Shown: piece by piece, positions 40,301 to 50,221 of the stretch
Layout: each line of letters starts with the position of its first letter
How positions within the stretch are numbered: the first letter of the stretch is position 1
Assembly (NCBI RefSeq): GCF_905475465.1
Contig: NC_062239.1
Coordinates: 7,688,001 to 7,752,000, forward strand
DNA length: 64,000 nt
From: Pieris napi
Taxonomy: Eukaryota; Arthropoda; Insecta; Lepidoptera; Pieridae
Direction: 5' to 3'
Translations under genes and position numbers: made by a program
The notes under the pieces: generated by a model
Database searches by the model: none
Told to the model about the DNA's origin: nothing
Seen by the model: the letters and a program-made list of their open reading frames with translations, nothing else

Positions 40301-43300
40301 ACCAAATCCTAGACTAAATTTATTAAACACAGTTCAGACTAAAAGGGAAACTTTTAGATAAAAAAAAACAAATTTAAAGCATCTTAACTTCCTTGTTAGT
40401 TATCACGTAGGCTGTTCTGATATAAAATTGAATGCCCCCTTGACATTTCCTACTTCGAATAATTAAATTTCATATTTAGTTAAGAATTGTTTATTAAATG
40501 CTATTTAAATATGGTAATAGGCCCAATACGTTCGTACTAGTTAAACTGGTTTCGAATAGATACAGCTATGAAGTAATTTAATGGTCAAAGTAATTAAGCA
40601 GTAAAAATAACTTCTAAAGATTACTATTTTCTGATATATTGCACTTATTAATGTTATGGTCTGATGCAGAAAATGCATTGGTTACCCAATTTCATGAGAT
40701 CATGGCATACTTTTTTGCAGTTAAAAATGCATTCAAAATAATATCGTGAAACCACCGCTGAAGTGTACTAATGTATTAATTTTATTTACAAAAGTCTGAA
40801 AGTTTTTTTTCCTAGTAAGTAGTTCACGCTAACTACAAAGCTACAGATAAAACCTAAACCACTCCCGGGAACTCGGGAGTATTTGGTTGGCTTGGTTTCC
40901 CATCATACCGGTCTTTTGAGACATCTCAAACATAAATGGGAACGTTACAAAACACCACAGGTTTGCACTTAATGACAGTTATTAAATGAAATGTCACTGA
41001 CACAAGTATAACCCGATTAAAATAAACAACTACAAGACACGTATGGAAATTGAAGAACCGGTAGCGATTCAATTTAGCCGCGTTATAATTAGGGCTGCCA
41101 AGACGAGTTTTTGTAGGTCACTAATTGAAACTGGATTTATGTAGCTTTTTGTAGAAGTTGCATAACCCTGAACGACGTGGGAATTGAAAATGTTTTGCGT
41201 GTGCGCTTTGCTGCGTGAAGATATTAGATTATGAAAACCGTTCCAGAAGATTTCTTATTGTTCCAGAAGGGCGCGTTGATAACATTTAGAATATACAAAG
41301 CGAAATATTTATTCGCGAAAGACGACAGCGTTAAGTTTTTAAAGAAAACATTTGTAAATTTCATACTGTAAGAGCTTTGTGAATTTATTCTCAATATGTG
41401 ACTTCAACAAATGCATGATGAAATTACATTTTAGAAAAATTATAATAGTAATTATTAATAACTAGGAAAAAACGGCACTTGCGCATCCAACTTCTCTGAC
41501 CAACCTATTTGCCTTTAGTACTTGGCTGTATCTTTGAATAATATTCCCAAGTTTGGCCTAATATAATAAAAAATGAATAAGAGATTCTGTTTTGCCAGCC
41601 CTACATGAGCCAGGTGTAACCGTGAGCTTGAAGCAAATATATTACATGTATTAACAAGTTTTAAACGTGCTCAAATCGTATTATTACATGATAAAAATGT
41701 TATAGTAATACAAATTCCGTTGAACTTTTGGTTCTTTTTGCAATGGTAATAACCCTATCTAGGGACATAACGAGAATAGTTATAATTGCGGATTAATTTA
41801 ATAATCAGTGGCCATGCAACCTTTTTAGGTCTGGGCTTCAGATTTTTGTGTATGTTTCACGATCATTTGTCAATCTAATAGGCAAGTAGGTGATCAGCCT
41901 CCTGTGCCTGACACACGCCGTCGACTTTTTACACCGTTCGAGCGAAAATGCGCACATCAACAGAAAGGGGATCGAACCTACGAACTCACGGATGAGAGCT
42001 AACACTGCTATAGTATAGTATACTGGTTGCAAAAAAAAGTTCTTGACAGTACTTCATAGAAATCCAATACCGCCCCCAAGTTCATAATCCTTTAGCTAAC
42101 AGAATTAAGTTTCTTGACAAACAAGTAACTTTGAGCTATGGCTTCTTTAACCGAGGATTAAAATATTTTCCTTTCTTATTCTATTGTCTAAGTTTAAATT
42201 GGATTCAGTCAACTTAAGATAAATATGTACGAACTATTGTATCAATATGAATTTATAATAATTTTCTTTTTCTAGGTCTAACAAATATTTGCAGAAGTCA
42301 GCCATCACAAGAGTCTGCGCCGTCGGAGGCTTTTTTATTTCTATACCCGTATTTTTAACAGGTGAGTTTAACTTATTAAAATTTAACAATTATTATAAAC
42401 TAGCTGGCCTGGCGAACATCGTACCGCCTAACAGTCGATTCTTTATTTTTTTAAATACTTATTCTGCTATTCGGGACTCCGGTCTAGCTAGTAAGATAAA
42501 AAAAGAAAGTTGATAATACAACAAATACATTATGTCAAAAAATAAAAATTTACTTTCCCGGAACCCCTCCACTAACACTTGAACTTTATGATATGGCATT
42601 AAAGTTCAAATTGCCTTTAAATATTATTACGAATATTTTGTATGGGAATATAGAAAAGTGTTGTTTTTAGACTTTTTTACTAAATTTTTTAAATTTTTCT
42701 CTGCGTAAGAACCATCCTCGTACTTCAAGGAATATTATAAAAAACGAATCAGACAAATCGGTCAAGCCGTTTTCATGTTATGTCGTGACAACGGAAAACG
42801 GGTTTCATTTTTATATATATAGATACGTATAAGTTTGCTAGCATGCTAAACAAATTATTTTATTAAATTTGGTTAAAATACACAGAAATTACTTTAAAAA
42901 ATACGTGTTTTCGTATACCTTTAAATCTAACTCGAAGTTAATAATAAAATCTTTTCCATTGCAGGTATAATACTTTACACATTCATCCAGTTCCACTCTA
43001 CACCCGCAATAGTCACATCGGTATTTATTGGCGTGGGCATCATATTCTGCGGGTGCGCTATGGTTCACAACGTGTTCGTATGGCAGAAGGAAAAGACGAA
43101 TTTGGTGAAAGCATTTCGTACACAAGAAATTGCAATGAATACATCGAACGGTGTGGTTATGAATGGACATTTGAATAACACTGGAGCCGGCAATGTTAGC
43201 TTTCACAGCATGACTGCGCCGTATACGCATCCAATCACGCTTTTGCAGCAGGGCGGGCCTTATATTATTAGGTAATCTATTATTCTTATAACTTTTGGTA

Positions 43301-43906
43301 AACATATTTGATATTTAAATTCTGTTTAGCATTTGTATTATCGGTGTTAGATAAATTGGTAGGTTGAGGACGAAAAAATTGAACAAAACGTAGAAGTTTT
43401 ATTGAAGTTATACTTCTTTAGGCGCGTTATGAAAAATTTATGAGAGTGAAATTTTACGATGCGTGCGCGCCGTGACACAAAATTAACAGAATGAAGTTGC
43501 TCACGGAAGATGCTACGGCATTGGACATAATTTAAAAAACAACATTCCAATAATAATAGAATTTATGTTACACTTAATGTAAGAGAATAATAATAAATAT
43601 TTATTTATTAAATTTTTCAAATGTAAACTGAACTTTATTGACTATAATGACTTCTTTTCCAGTCTTTGATTATTTAATTGTAATTAATTATTTGCATGCA
43701 ATCAAAAACTATTTTTAATAATACCAAAGAACTTACGCGCGTACATAAGTACACGCACCCTTTTTTTAATATTTTTATTACCTTTAATTTCATGTTTCAG
43801 GCCTCCAACAAGTACACCACCTGGTGAAGGTGCCGCAACTCCAGGTGTCCCAGCTGCTACCATCGATTTAAGCCACGATACACACGAACTTAGCACACTC
43901 GTCTAA
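22373..43906 (+). CDS. Four-pass membrane protein with PDZ-ligand C-terminus, function unknown, 4 exons, 349 aa
   Basis: Exons 22373-22923, 42276-42361, 42965-43271 and 43801-43906 join in phase (350 codons with TAA). The 100-residue N-terminal tail is Pro/Ser/Arg-rich and presumably cytoplasmic. Hydrophobic segments lie at about 104-127 (ALTSLALLCLVSLLLALLAL), 139-173 (VTLALCALTLSLNLCCLLVC), 195-221 and 226-249 (VTSVFIGVGIIFCGCAMV). The C-terminal tail is hydrophilic and ends STLV, a class I PDZ-binding pattern. The layout resembles small tetraspan proteins, and TMEM221-like proteins are one guess, but I do not recognise the family with confidence. The first coding intron is 19.4 kb and contains most of the mobile DNA in the window, including a whole MULE. 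The last exon follows MITE copy C by only 40 bp. It converges with SMN. Confidence 0.8.
25820..26367 (+). mobile_element. Helitron-type element, 548 bp
   Basis: Starts A|TCTATATATATAAAAG and ends gcaaggtcagctag|T at 26367. Contains the phrase aactcaagaacggctggacc found at the 5' side of many lepidopteran Helitrons. There is no intact Rep/helicase frame. Confidence 0.75.
28266..28510 (-). mobile_element. tRNA-headed SINE (family 3) with perfect target duplication
   Basis: Read on the minus strand it begins ggggcctcatagcctagcgg (A box) and has ggttcgattcc (B box), then an unrelated body ending in a run of A. It is flanked by an identical 16-bp sequence, taaaaacttagtgttt (28250-28265 and 28511-28526), which shows retroposition and suggests that the insertion is recent. 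Confidence 0.85.
28961..29040 (-). mobile_element. Helitron 3' end fragment
   Basis: Minus strand reads gacgtctttcgggtccgctag, close to the end of the element at 6175-6357 (gtctgtcgggtccactag). The 5' limit is not clear. Confidence 0.35.
29850..29960 (+). repeat. Decayed copy of the abundant interspersed repeat
   Basis: acaaatgggcagaaggctcg and following sequence match the repeat at 6745 with many substitutions. Confidence 0.45.
30495..30752 (-). repeat. Abundant lepidopteran interspersed repeat, copy 2
   Basis: Reverse complement of the series in the 6745-6945 copy: aattcgacttagggtcc, aggccggcaacgcactcgc, gtccatgggcggcggg, cctcctgcccgtttgcc, ending in a run of A on the plus strand. Confidence 0.75.
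31465..31815. repeat. Three 119-bp subterminal tandem repeats at the left end of the MULE
   Basis: Units begin tagtaaatgattacc (31472), tagtaaatgatcgcc (31591) and tagttaatgaaaacc (31710), exactly 119 bp apart. Each continues through gcattttaatgtaaaatta and ctatcctatttaagcaaa-like blocks, decaying inwards. Such repeats are typical transposase-binding regions. Confidence 0.8.
32102..33922 (-). CDS. MULE-type transposase, intact, 606 aa
   Basis: Catalyses excision and insertion of the surrounding element. From the ATG at 33920-33922 (MANENLAGPSSCAP) the frame is unbroken to 32102. Domains in order: an acidic/Ser N-terminus; a FLYWCH/WRKY-like zinc finger at about 83-120 (YYRCN ... CSAA ... CHDH); and a MULE transposase core with the three expected acidic residues at about D247 (LHADATYK), D314 (VCDAAKA, followed by CWAHAKKK) and E424 (NNALESFNK). 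A SWIM zinc finger follows at about 558-572 (CNCPKFLKDYICKH), then an AT-hook-like tail (KRKRGRPAKAKK). Upstream in-frame codons to 34078 look like element-internal non-coding DNA. The family resembles Phantom-type MULEs of insects. It lies on the strand opposite to its host gene. Intactness suggests recent activity. Confidence 0.88.
   Translation of the reverse strand: MANENLAGPSSCAPLLSTSSESDEDEYKITEHTKKRRRQNKVWVFERKFITVRSAEEFIKNEKTWSIQKIHTTEEGVKRYYRCNKVKLRAEIQCSAAIYLLFDASCDDILLFRTETCHDHENSDCQSTRGINEATKKEIEKLFELRLKPKSIMKNLSKINGLVLPTKLQLNNYLKIIRKKKYGPSVISLGQLELWLKENSEIPDDGHEVFVLAYEISEDDLDQNFRFMLTTKYLIGLSRQCSVLHADATYKLIWQGFPVLVIGTTDRDKHFHPFGLAVTTAERTEDFIFLFSALKKAVFSIFSYTLSCKVLVCDAAKAIQTAFACTFGTDTVIRMCWAHAKKKMQTRVEQSVQKKSQKEILQDIDALQCASTQEIFDRASEKFLDKWKAEKDFVTYFENEWLILNRFWYLGASLGTPATNNALESFNKTIKDGGTLRERHPLARFLVIASDIVKDWSNEYVINNTERRFAQLPTVSLKMWTESYQWAKLSKQVPLKNSTELVCSYRIPAGSDLDCKNYEKPWETFDEYKEQHFREWEVIMPREKENWLHGTCNCPKFLKDYICKHLVGLAIRLKHVQPPSEARAIPIGMKRKRGRPAKAKKALIVQ
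35464..35638 (+). mobile_element. Short Helitron-like element
   Basis: A|TCTATACTAATTCTACC start and atcaggccgctag|T end, 175 bp, non-coding. Confidence 0.5.
36119..37900 (+). mobile_element. 5'-truncated jockey/CR1-type LINE with one in-frame stop
   Basis: Protein similarity to the C-terminal part of a non-LTR reverse transcriptase starts by about 36220 (VVHWFNVNNLLLNSSKTKL, FLGITVDAKLQWGPHI) and runs to TAW-type end YLNDRNAWD at 37015. One TGA (36506-36508) interrupts it; the frame is identical on both sides (KI*QITDVDTARIVYFSYFH). The 3' UTR contains several copies of a ctgacatgttttgtgctt unit (37120-37290), and the element ends in a (ATTTC)n tail at about 37869-37899. Confidence 0.82.
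38671..38770 (-). repeat. Fragment of the abundant interspersed repeat
   Basis: aaaggccggcaacgcaccc and gctcgtttgcccgctattatat match the 30495 copy with an internal deletion. Confidence 0.5.
39007..39213. mobile_element. Small MITE with tacttacgtatta ends
   Basis: ttaagggtaggtacttacg at the left is matched by cgtaagtaccattttaag at the right, and the next block, gcggcaaaaat, is also inverted. Length about 207 bp, no coding sequence. Lies in the large intron. Confidence 0.65.
41809..42020 (-). mobile_element. tRNA-headed SINE (family 1), minus strand
   Basis: Reverse complement of the 8591 family: ggatcgaacctacgaactc is the B-box region, taataggcaagtaggtgatc the body, and tttaggtctgggcttcag the 3' part. 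Confidence 0.8.
42400..42823 (-). mobile_element. Non-autonomous Helitron, 424 bp, in intron 2 of the membrane-protein gene
   Basis: On the minus strand it begins A|TCTATATATATAAAAATG (at 42823) and ends gttcgccaggccagctag|T (CTAG at 42400-42403), with the 'cttgaccgattt' phrase near its 5' end. It makes up most of the 603-bp intron. Confidence 0.8.
43403..43760 (+). mobile_element. MITE group 2, copy C
   Basis: Begins tgaagttatacttctttagg and ends accaaagaacttacgcgcg plus tacataagtacacgcaccc. Nearly the same sequence occurs in reverse at 47153-47520. The right terminal repeat of C lacks about 9 bp that D keeps. Lies in the last intron, 40 bp before the final exon. Confidence 0.8.
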
Positions 43907-45418
43907 ACTCCACAGACTATCATAATAGAGTGGTTCTAGCACGGCCAATCTTAATACAACTGTCATATAAATTCTGTGAAAATATGTGACTGTCATAGTT
44001 TTCTTTACTATTTGTCAACGCTAAAGTTACGGCTATGGATAATTATTGTTCTAAATTTAAATAATTGTACAGACCTTAGTTGAAATGATATATTGACGCG
44101 ACGATGTAGACGATATTATGGCAAACTAATTAGTCTATGAAAATATAAGTTGCCAGGCAGAAAATGTAATTTTTTAACATTTTTAACGTGGAACGTTTTA
44201 AACCTTAAACTGATTGACCTAAAATTGACTTTCTATTGTTTTTTTGTATATTTTTAATGTTAACACTAGTGTTGTATTCTTGAAATGTGTGATTTCCCAA
44301 ATTCATTTCAGATTGTCTCTACACCAATAACAAGCTTAACAATTTTTTTGGTTAATGAATGTCATGAAAGTAAAATATTGAAAATTTGTGTGCGGCCATC
44401 TTTGCCTTAAATCACGGTTTTAACGACTATTTGATCTAATCTCTCATTGTTCATAAAACGTATATCAGTCTAATTAAACACTTTTAACTAAAGTCCTCTT
44501 TCGTCTCTTTCTGGCTAATAGTGTTTACGTTATGATGAAAGAGAAAGTTTGTTAAGAGTGCTTTGGTTAAAACGGTGCATTTGCCTAATTAATTTGTTAT
44601 AATTAAAAAACCATTTGAAGAGAAAATAAATCGTTAGAATGACCGTCATTTTTACAACCGTTATGGTTAACTGTATTATATCTGTACATAATTATCAATT
44701 AATTTAAATTCGCCATTTATTTAAGTAAATCAATAAGATATTTATAAACATTTTATTTAAGAATCAGTGCCTTTAGTAACTTGAATTTAAAAATATTTAG
44801 GTATAGAAATACATGGGTCATTTTAAATTCTGTTAATCTATGGTTACAAGTTAGCCGTTGTATATTTAGGGCGGGCGTGGCTCACGTGATTGGTAAATCA
44901 GTTGACGTTTGTGTCCCCCACTCCCTTGTTTAATGTTCAAGATATTTACCGGTATCTGTACCATAACTATGTATTAAATATTTGGATCTATTACTTAAAT
45001 AAACGTGAGAAACATTATCTTTCTATTTGAAGACAACGTTAATTTTATGAATATTAAACCTAACATTCAAAGACAAACTAAGTGCGAACTAAGATCTGTC
45101 AAATTGACACAAGTTTTGACATATAAAACAGTTAGTGTTAAGACTTGTCTCTGTATCAAGACAATTGACTACGCAACAAGTGCCATTACTCATTTGTTTT
45201 GGAGAAAAAATTATAAACTATGTAAAATAAAATTGGGAAGAAAAATACATTTTAAAGTATTTTTGCACATATTTCGCTATGCATTGTTTTTATTCAGATA
45301 TTTCGTAGGAAATATCAAGAATAGAACATTTAAGGCAATTCGAGAATTTTAAATAGTACTATATTGGTTGATTTATTGTATATTTTGTACATAAACACGA
45401 ACCTGGAGGCATAATTAA

Positions 45419-45424
45419 TTTATT
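45419..45424 (-). terminator. Candidate poly(A) signal of SMN
   Basis: TTTATT on the plus strand, i.e. AATAAA on the minus strand, 60 bp past the predicted SMN stop codon. Confidence 0.55.
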
Positions 45425-45456
45425 CTTAATTAACTTTATGTAATTTTTAGACACGA

Positions 45457-45462
45457 AATAAA
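45457..45462 (+). terminator. Candidate poly(A) signal of the membrane-protein gene
   Basis: AATAAA 1.55 kb after its stop codon, at the end of a stretch without repeats. A cleavage site 15-25 bp further would place the transcript end inside the last SMN exon on the other strand. Confidence 0.4.
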
Positions 45463-45483
45463 AATGTGTTTAATGTAAGTGTG

Positions 45484-48400
45484 TTATTTTCCTCTTCTAA
45501 TGTCTTCTTTGGCCCTGAAACAAATTTTTAAAAATTAGTCAATTAATATATTATTTACATAAAAATTATTGTCGTAATATAAATATCAAGTCAAGAGTTA
45601 GATTGATTAGGATTTAGATTATTTAGATTCTAGAATACGCGATTACGGAATTTTATGTTTGTTTTATAGGAATAATAATTTAATTAGAGTTGACCTAATA
45701 ATAATTTAATTAGAGTTTAATGACGTAAGCGTACGATTATCAACCTTGACGTCGTGTCTTCGAATTATGTCTGTACACAATGGAATTCCCATTCCATATG
45801 CTCTCTTAAATTAAATACTTGATCGTACAGTGTAGGAATACATGGTGAGGAAATCAGCAAGCTTTCGAGGTAAAAAGCTCAAAAAAAAATCTCATCTAAT
45901 TAAAAAATATTTTTTGTAAAGAGAAATAAACTTCTTTAAACATTTTAGTATCATATCTAAATATGTGGAATCTTAGAACCTAGCTAGAGGCAAATGGAAT
46001 AGAAACGCTAAAATAAAAAACTGCAATTATTTTCACTATACCATAGTTTAATTGAACGGAAAGCTAAAAAAATCATAAAAAATAAAGAGAATGACTCCAA
46101 TATACTTTTTAAGATAGACGCGATACTTACTTTTTCATACCCTGGTAGAGACCGGTGTAGTACCCACTCATGTACCAACTGAGAAGCATTGAGGATACCG
46201 CTTGTTGTTCATCCTGTACTTCACCTAACTGTGGTGGAGGTGGTGGAAACGGAAGCTCTATACCACCCATCTAAAATTAGCCATTTTATGTCTTTATAAG
46301 AAATGAAATAAAGCCTTTATTAACTAACTCACATGTACAAATCCAAATAAATTAAAACCAAATATTCAGTAGTCGCAGCTATTTATCCCATCTATATATG
46401 GCCGACATTATCCATCCTTAACCACATGAATATAATATGTATCTCTATTTATATATTACTAGCAGACCGGCCAAGCGTTGCTGTGGCTAAGGATTTTGTT
46501 ATATTACATAGTAGCAAACTATTCAAGGGAAACGGTAGGAGAACACCAGTCATGGGGACCACCATGCTTTTTGGTGGTAATGCCATTACATTGTAGCTTA
46601 TGTGAAACGTTGGTACTTTCAACACAGCGCCATCTGTTAGAACTGTGACTATCAAATAATAAACAAACATTTTGCAATAAAATAATATTGCGGGTATAAA
46701 TTGAGATGTAAGCTATCCTATCTTTTAAGTTGGATCAAACTACACACGATGTGCAAATTTGATTGATATCGGTTCGGTAATTTAGGAGACCATAGCGGAC
46801 AAACAACGTGACATGTAATTTATATATATTAAGTTGATGCTTATACTCTGTAAATGATAATAATGAATGAAATTAAATTTTCTAAAATATTTAAGACAGA
46901 ATTTTTTTAATTTCAAACTTATTTAAAAATTCTTGTAAATCATATCAATGTTCATTGTCAATTTATGCTTCCTATTATTATGATGTGAATTTCTTCTATG
47001 TTATACTAGAATACTCGCATATTCTATAACAAGGAAAATTGAGAAAACCATGTCTACGACGCAAAAAATTTAATTGCACATACTAACAAAATGCATCAAG
47101 GAAACAGAGACATATTTTATGTGTAACAAATTTATAAAAATTTAGAAAAAAAGGGTGCGTGTACTTATGTACGCGCGTAAGAAGTTATACTTCTTTGGCA
47201 TTATTTAAAATAGTTTTTGATTACATGCAAATAATTAATTACAATTAAATAATCAAAGACTGGAAAAGGAGTCATTATAGTCAAAATATTCAGTTTACAT
47301 TTGAAAAATTAAATAAATAAATATTTATTCTCTATTATTCTCTTACATTAAGTGTAACATAAATTCTATTATTATTCGAATGTTGTATTTAAATTATGTC
47401 CAATGCCGTAGCATCTTCCGTGGGCAACTTCATTCTGTTAATATTGTGTCACGGTGCGCGCGCATCGTAAAATTTCACTCTCATCAAATTTTCATAACGC
47501 GCCTAAAGAAGTATAACTTCAAAAAAAAATTAATTTTAAATATTAAGAGAACCTTACTTTTCTCAGCTAAGGAATATAAATGAACAGTATATGTAGTAAT
47601 TTAAAAATACTGTTTCTTTTAGTGTACCTTTAAATTACCAAATGAAGTCTTAAGTATATTAATCTAGAGATTTTTGGTATAAGAAAATTCATAATTCCAA
47701 TAAATAACTTACATTTCTAATCATAGACATATCAGGCATTGGTATATCTGGTAATGTGAATGAATTATTTCTTGATTTCTGTTTATTCCTTTTTTTGTCA
47801 GAACTCACTCTTTCATAAATTTGTTTTATAGAATCTGAAAACATAGTTTTAATAGACTGTTAGTCTTTAAATAACAATAATTCATTAGAGTGACCTTAAG
47901 GACTAAATAATCATATTAAGTTATTTAACTTATAGAAAGTGATTAATAAAATATTTGTGGTTGCAGTTAAAACTAAAGATTGACATATTTTTTCGAATTT
48001 TTACTATTTTCATTAAAAAAACCTTGTTACAAAATACTAAGTCCTACATATCTTCACAACTTATTCATGTCCAGACAACTACAGAACTCAAATAAATGAT
48101 TGCTAAGTAACAAAAATTAAGAAAATGTACAATACACAATTTTTTTTAAATCCTTACCCATATGTGCCGTGGCTGCTAATTCTGCATCATCAGCATATGG
48201 GGACTGGCTCTCAAATCCATCATCATCTTTTTCTATATGTGAGTATTGAGTCTTTTGATGGTTATTTACATTTGGGTGCAAAGAGCTAAGTTCTACTTTC
48301 TGTAAATTATCATATTCTGAAAAATTCAGAACCGTATATAGCATTCTGAAATTGTTTATAATTTAAATACATAATTTTTTAACATATTTACTTTTGAACT

Positions 48401-49911
48401 TGCACTAAGCCTATATTAAAACTAGCTTAACCTCAGAAGGCCTTAACACAATTTCTTATTTATATTTTTCATAAATAGGCACCTAGTTATAAATAAAATA
48501 TTTGTTTTTGAAATGTGATGAACTATGCAATAGGCATTGACTATCTGAACTATGATATAAAGAGTGCTCATATTACCCTTATTTTTAAAATTACACTGTT
48601 TAATCTAAATTTGTCTTTTCATCACAGAGTACTCATTGGTCTAGTGGTTAGTACCCCTAACTGCCAATCCATGGGTCCCGGGTTCGATCCCCGGCTGAGA
48701 TGAACATCGATGTGATGAGCATTTGGTGTTGTGCTTAGGTCTTGGGTGTTTAAATATGTATTTATATGTCTTTCTACCTATAATATGTATGTATATCCGT
48801 TGCCTAGTACCCATAACACAAGCTTCACTAGCTTTGCATGGGACTAGGTCAATTGGTGAGAATTGTCTCTAAAAAAATCACAGAAAGAGTACAATTATAA
48901 AGTGATATAGTTATGTTGAATGCAGGGGTAAGTATCTAGGTAGGCTATATAGATAATATATTAAATGGACATATAGCTTAAACAATACAAACAAGTCAGT
49001 ACAAGTTAGTACAACAGGTATAAAGAGTCCAAACACAAAACCAATAAAAAATATATACTTTTTCTTAGTATTCAAGGCAATAAATAAATAGTAGGTACAA
49101 TTGTTTACCAGAAAATTGGACTATACATTCTCTGTCATTAAGTATAGATAAGATTACTGCGTCATACTCTAAGCCATCTTCATCATACAAAGCTCTGCAT
49201 GACATTCCAGCCTTCCAGTTAATTTTCTTAGCTTTTTTCTTGGGTTGTTCCTTCTTGGGCTTTATTTGATCTGTAATGTAATGGCTTTACATGAGATTTT
49301 ATATTTAATGTTATGTTGATAGTTATAAATAGTGATAGAACTATTCAATAATTAAAAAAATTGGCAAAGGAAATCTTTAATATATGTATATTAAAACCTA
49401 ACAACAATTTTTACAACTACTGCTACGCATAATCTTAATTTTTAATATAAAACTTTAAGCAGTAAATTAAATTGTTTTAACATACTCTGTTTTGAATTAG
49501 TTTCAGTGTTGGTCGACATAGCAATCCTTTTGGCTACTTCTACATTGACTATTTTTATAGCTTTATCATATGCATTATTTAGTTTCCTGTCGTCCCAGAC
49601 ATCGCCGTCATCTTCTTCAGATTGAGACTAAAAATGAGATATAATTTTATCATAATAAATATTGTGTCTTGCATACTTCCAAATATTTTAAAGTTAAAAT
49701 TTTTCTAAAGAATTTGTACACAATAATTCGAAATCGTGGATTATACATTAATATGTGTAAATTGTAATGCTATTAATAATTGTTTTCATAGTGTCCTTCT
49801 GTTTAATATAATAAAAGCTAGGTAACTAATTATAACAAAAACTAATACTAAAAACTTTCTTACCTCATCCAAGTCCATTCCCTTTACGTAAAGTATTTCA
49901 TTCTGAGACAT
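45484..49911 (-). CDS. Smn: Survival of motor neuron protein, 7 exons, 267 aa
   Basis: Core of the SMN complex that loads Sm proteins onto spliceosomal snRNAs, in cytoplasm and nuclear bodies. Exons on the minus strand: 49864-49911, 49486-49627, 49109-49270, 48158-48316, 47713-47834, 46131-46270, 45484-45514. All phases agree (268 codons with TAA). Landmarks in order: the Gemin2-binding segment DVWDDRKLNNAYDKAI; a Lys-rich stretch KPKKEQPKKKAKK; the Tudor domain from NWKAGMSCRALYDEDGLEYD across an intron to EYDNLQKVELSSLHP; a proline run FPPPPPQLG; and the YG-box oligomerisation motif MLLSWYMSGYYTGLYQG. The last exon is only 31 nt (encodes KAKEDIRRGK with a split Lys). Without that splice the frame would also stop immediately (AAG TAA), one residue after MK. 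The gene is divergent from the hnRNP M-like gene. Its introns hold a Helitron, MITE copy D and a SINE. Confidence 0.93.
46459..46830 (-). mobile_element. Helitron-like element in SMN intron 5
   Basis: Minus-strand 3' end gcttggccggtctgctag|T (CTAG 46459-46462). The other end is AT-rich (atatatataaatta) without a clear TC. The body contains agatggcgctgtgttg. Non-coding. Confidence 0.6.
47153..47520 (-). mobile_element. MITE group 2, copy D
   Basis: Reads gggtgcgtgtacttatgtac, then gaagttatacttctttggc, and ends aaagaagtataacttc. It is the reverse complement of copy C at 43403-43760 over its whole length, including the asymmetric outer end. Lies in SMN intron 5. Confidence 0.8.
48629..48876 (+). 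mobile_element. tRNA-headed SINE (family 2)
   Basis: actcattggtctagtggtta (A box) and cgggttcgatccccggc (B box), then gatgtgatgagcatttggtg and gggactaggtcaattggtg, ending in an A run. Flanked by atcacaga (48621-48628 and 48877-48884), a likely target duplication. Lies in SMN intron 3. Confidence 0.85.
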
Positions 49912-50221
49912 GGTATCGAAGATTTTTAGATAAATGTAGTACAAATAACAATGAAAAATTTGTGGAACCCAAATATTTATAAGTTTTTAATGTTTTAGAA
50001 ATTTTTCAAATTTATGTTAAAATTTTACAATAAAAATATACAGCTTCCCACAGCATCCGATTTTACTACAGATTTGTATAATAGAGTAGCATTGTCACAG
50101 ATTAAGTATAAATTAAATATTAATAGAGGCTACTCTCGACTAAAATCTGAAGTAAAAACGTATGTCACGCCCTCCTTAGTTCAGCCGATGAACTAAAACG
50201 ACAATTATAGTTGATAACATA

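Larger units (their letters stand above)
22924..42275 (+). other. 19.4-kb intron of the membrane-protein gene
   Basis: Apart from the elements listed separately (Helitrons at 25820 and 35464, SINEs at 28266 and 41809, repeats at 29850, 30495 and 38671, MULE at about 31465-34330, LINE at 36119, MITE at 39007), the intron is AT-rich and I see no further exon. In particular 22924-25819, 26368-28265, 34331-35463 and 39214-41808 hold nothing I can name. Confidence 0.55.

Noticed and set aside
45005..45352. 115-codon frame downstream of the membrane-protein gene
   Set aside because: Lys/Phe/Ile-rich translation typical of random AT-rich DNA, lying in the presumed 3' UTR.
46449..46670. 73-codon minus-strand frame in SMN intron 5
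   Set aside because: Lies entirely inside a Helitron-like repeat; the translation ends in the repeat terminus and is not a protein.
50014..50196. 60-codon frame 103 bp upstream of SMN on the other strand
   Set aside because: No recognisable motif, no splice or poly(A) context, and it ends 26 bp before a TIR element; more likely a chance frame in the leader region.
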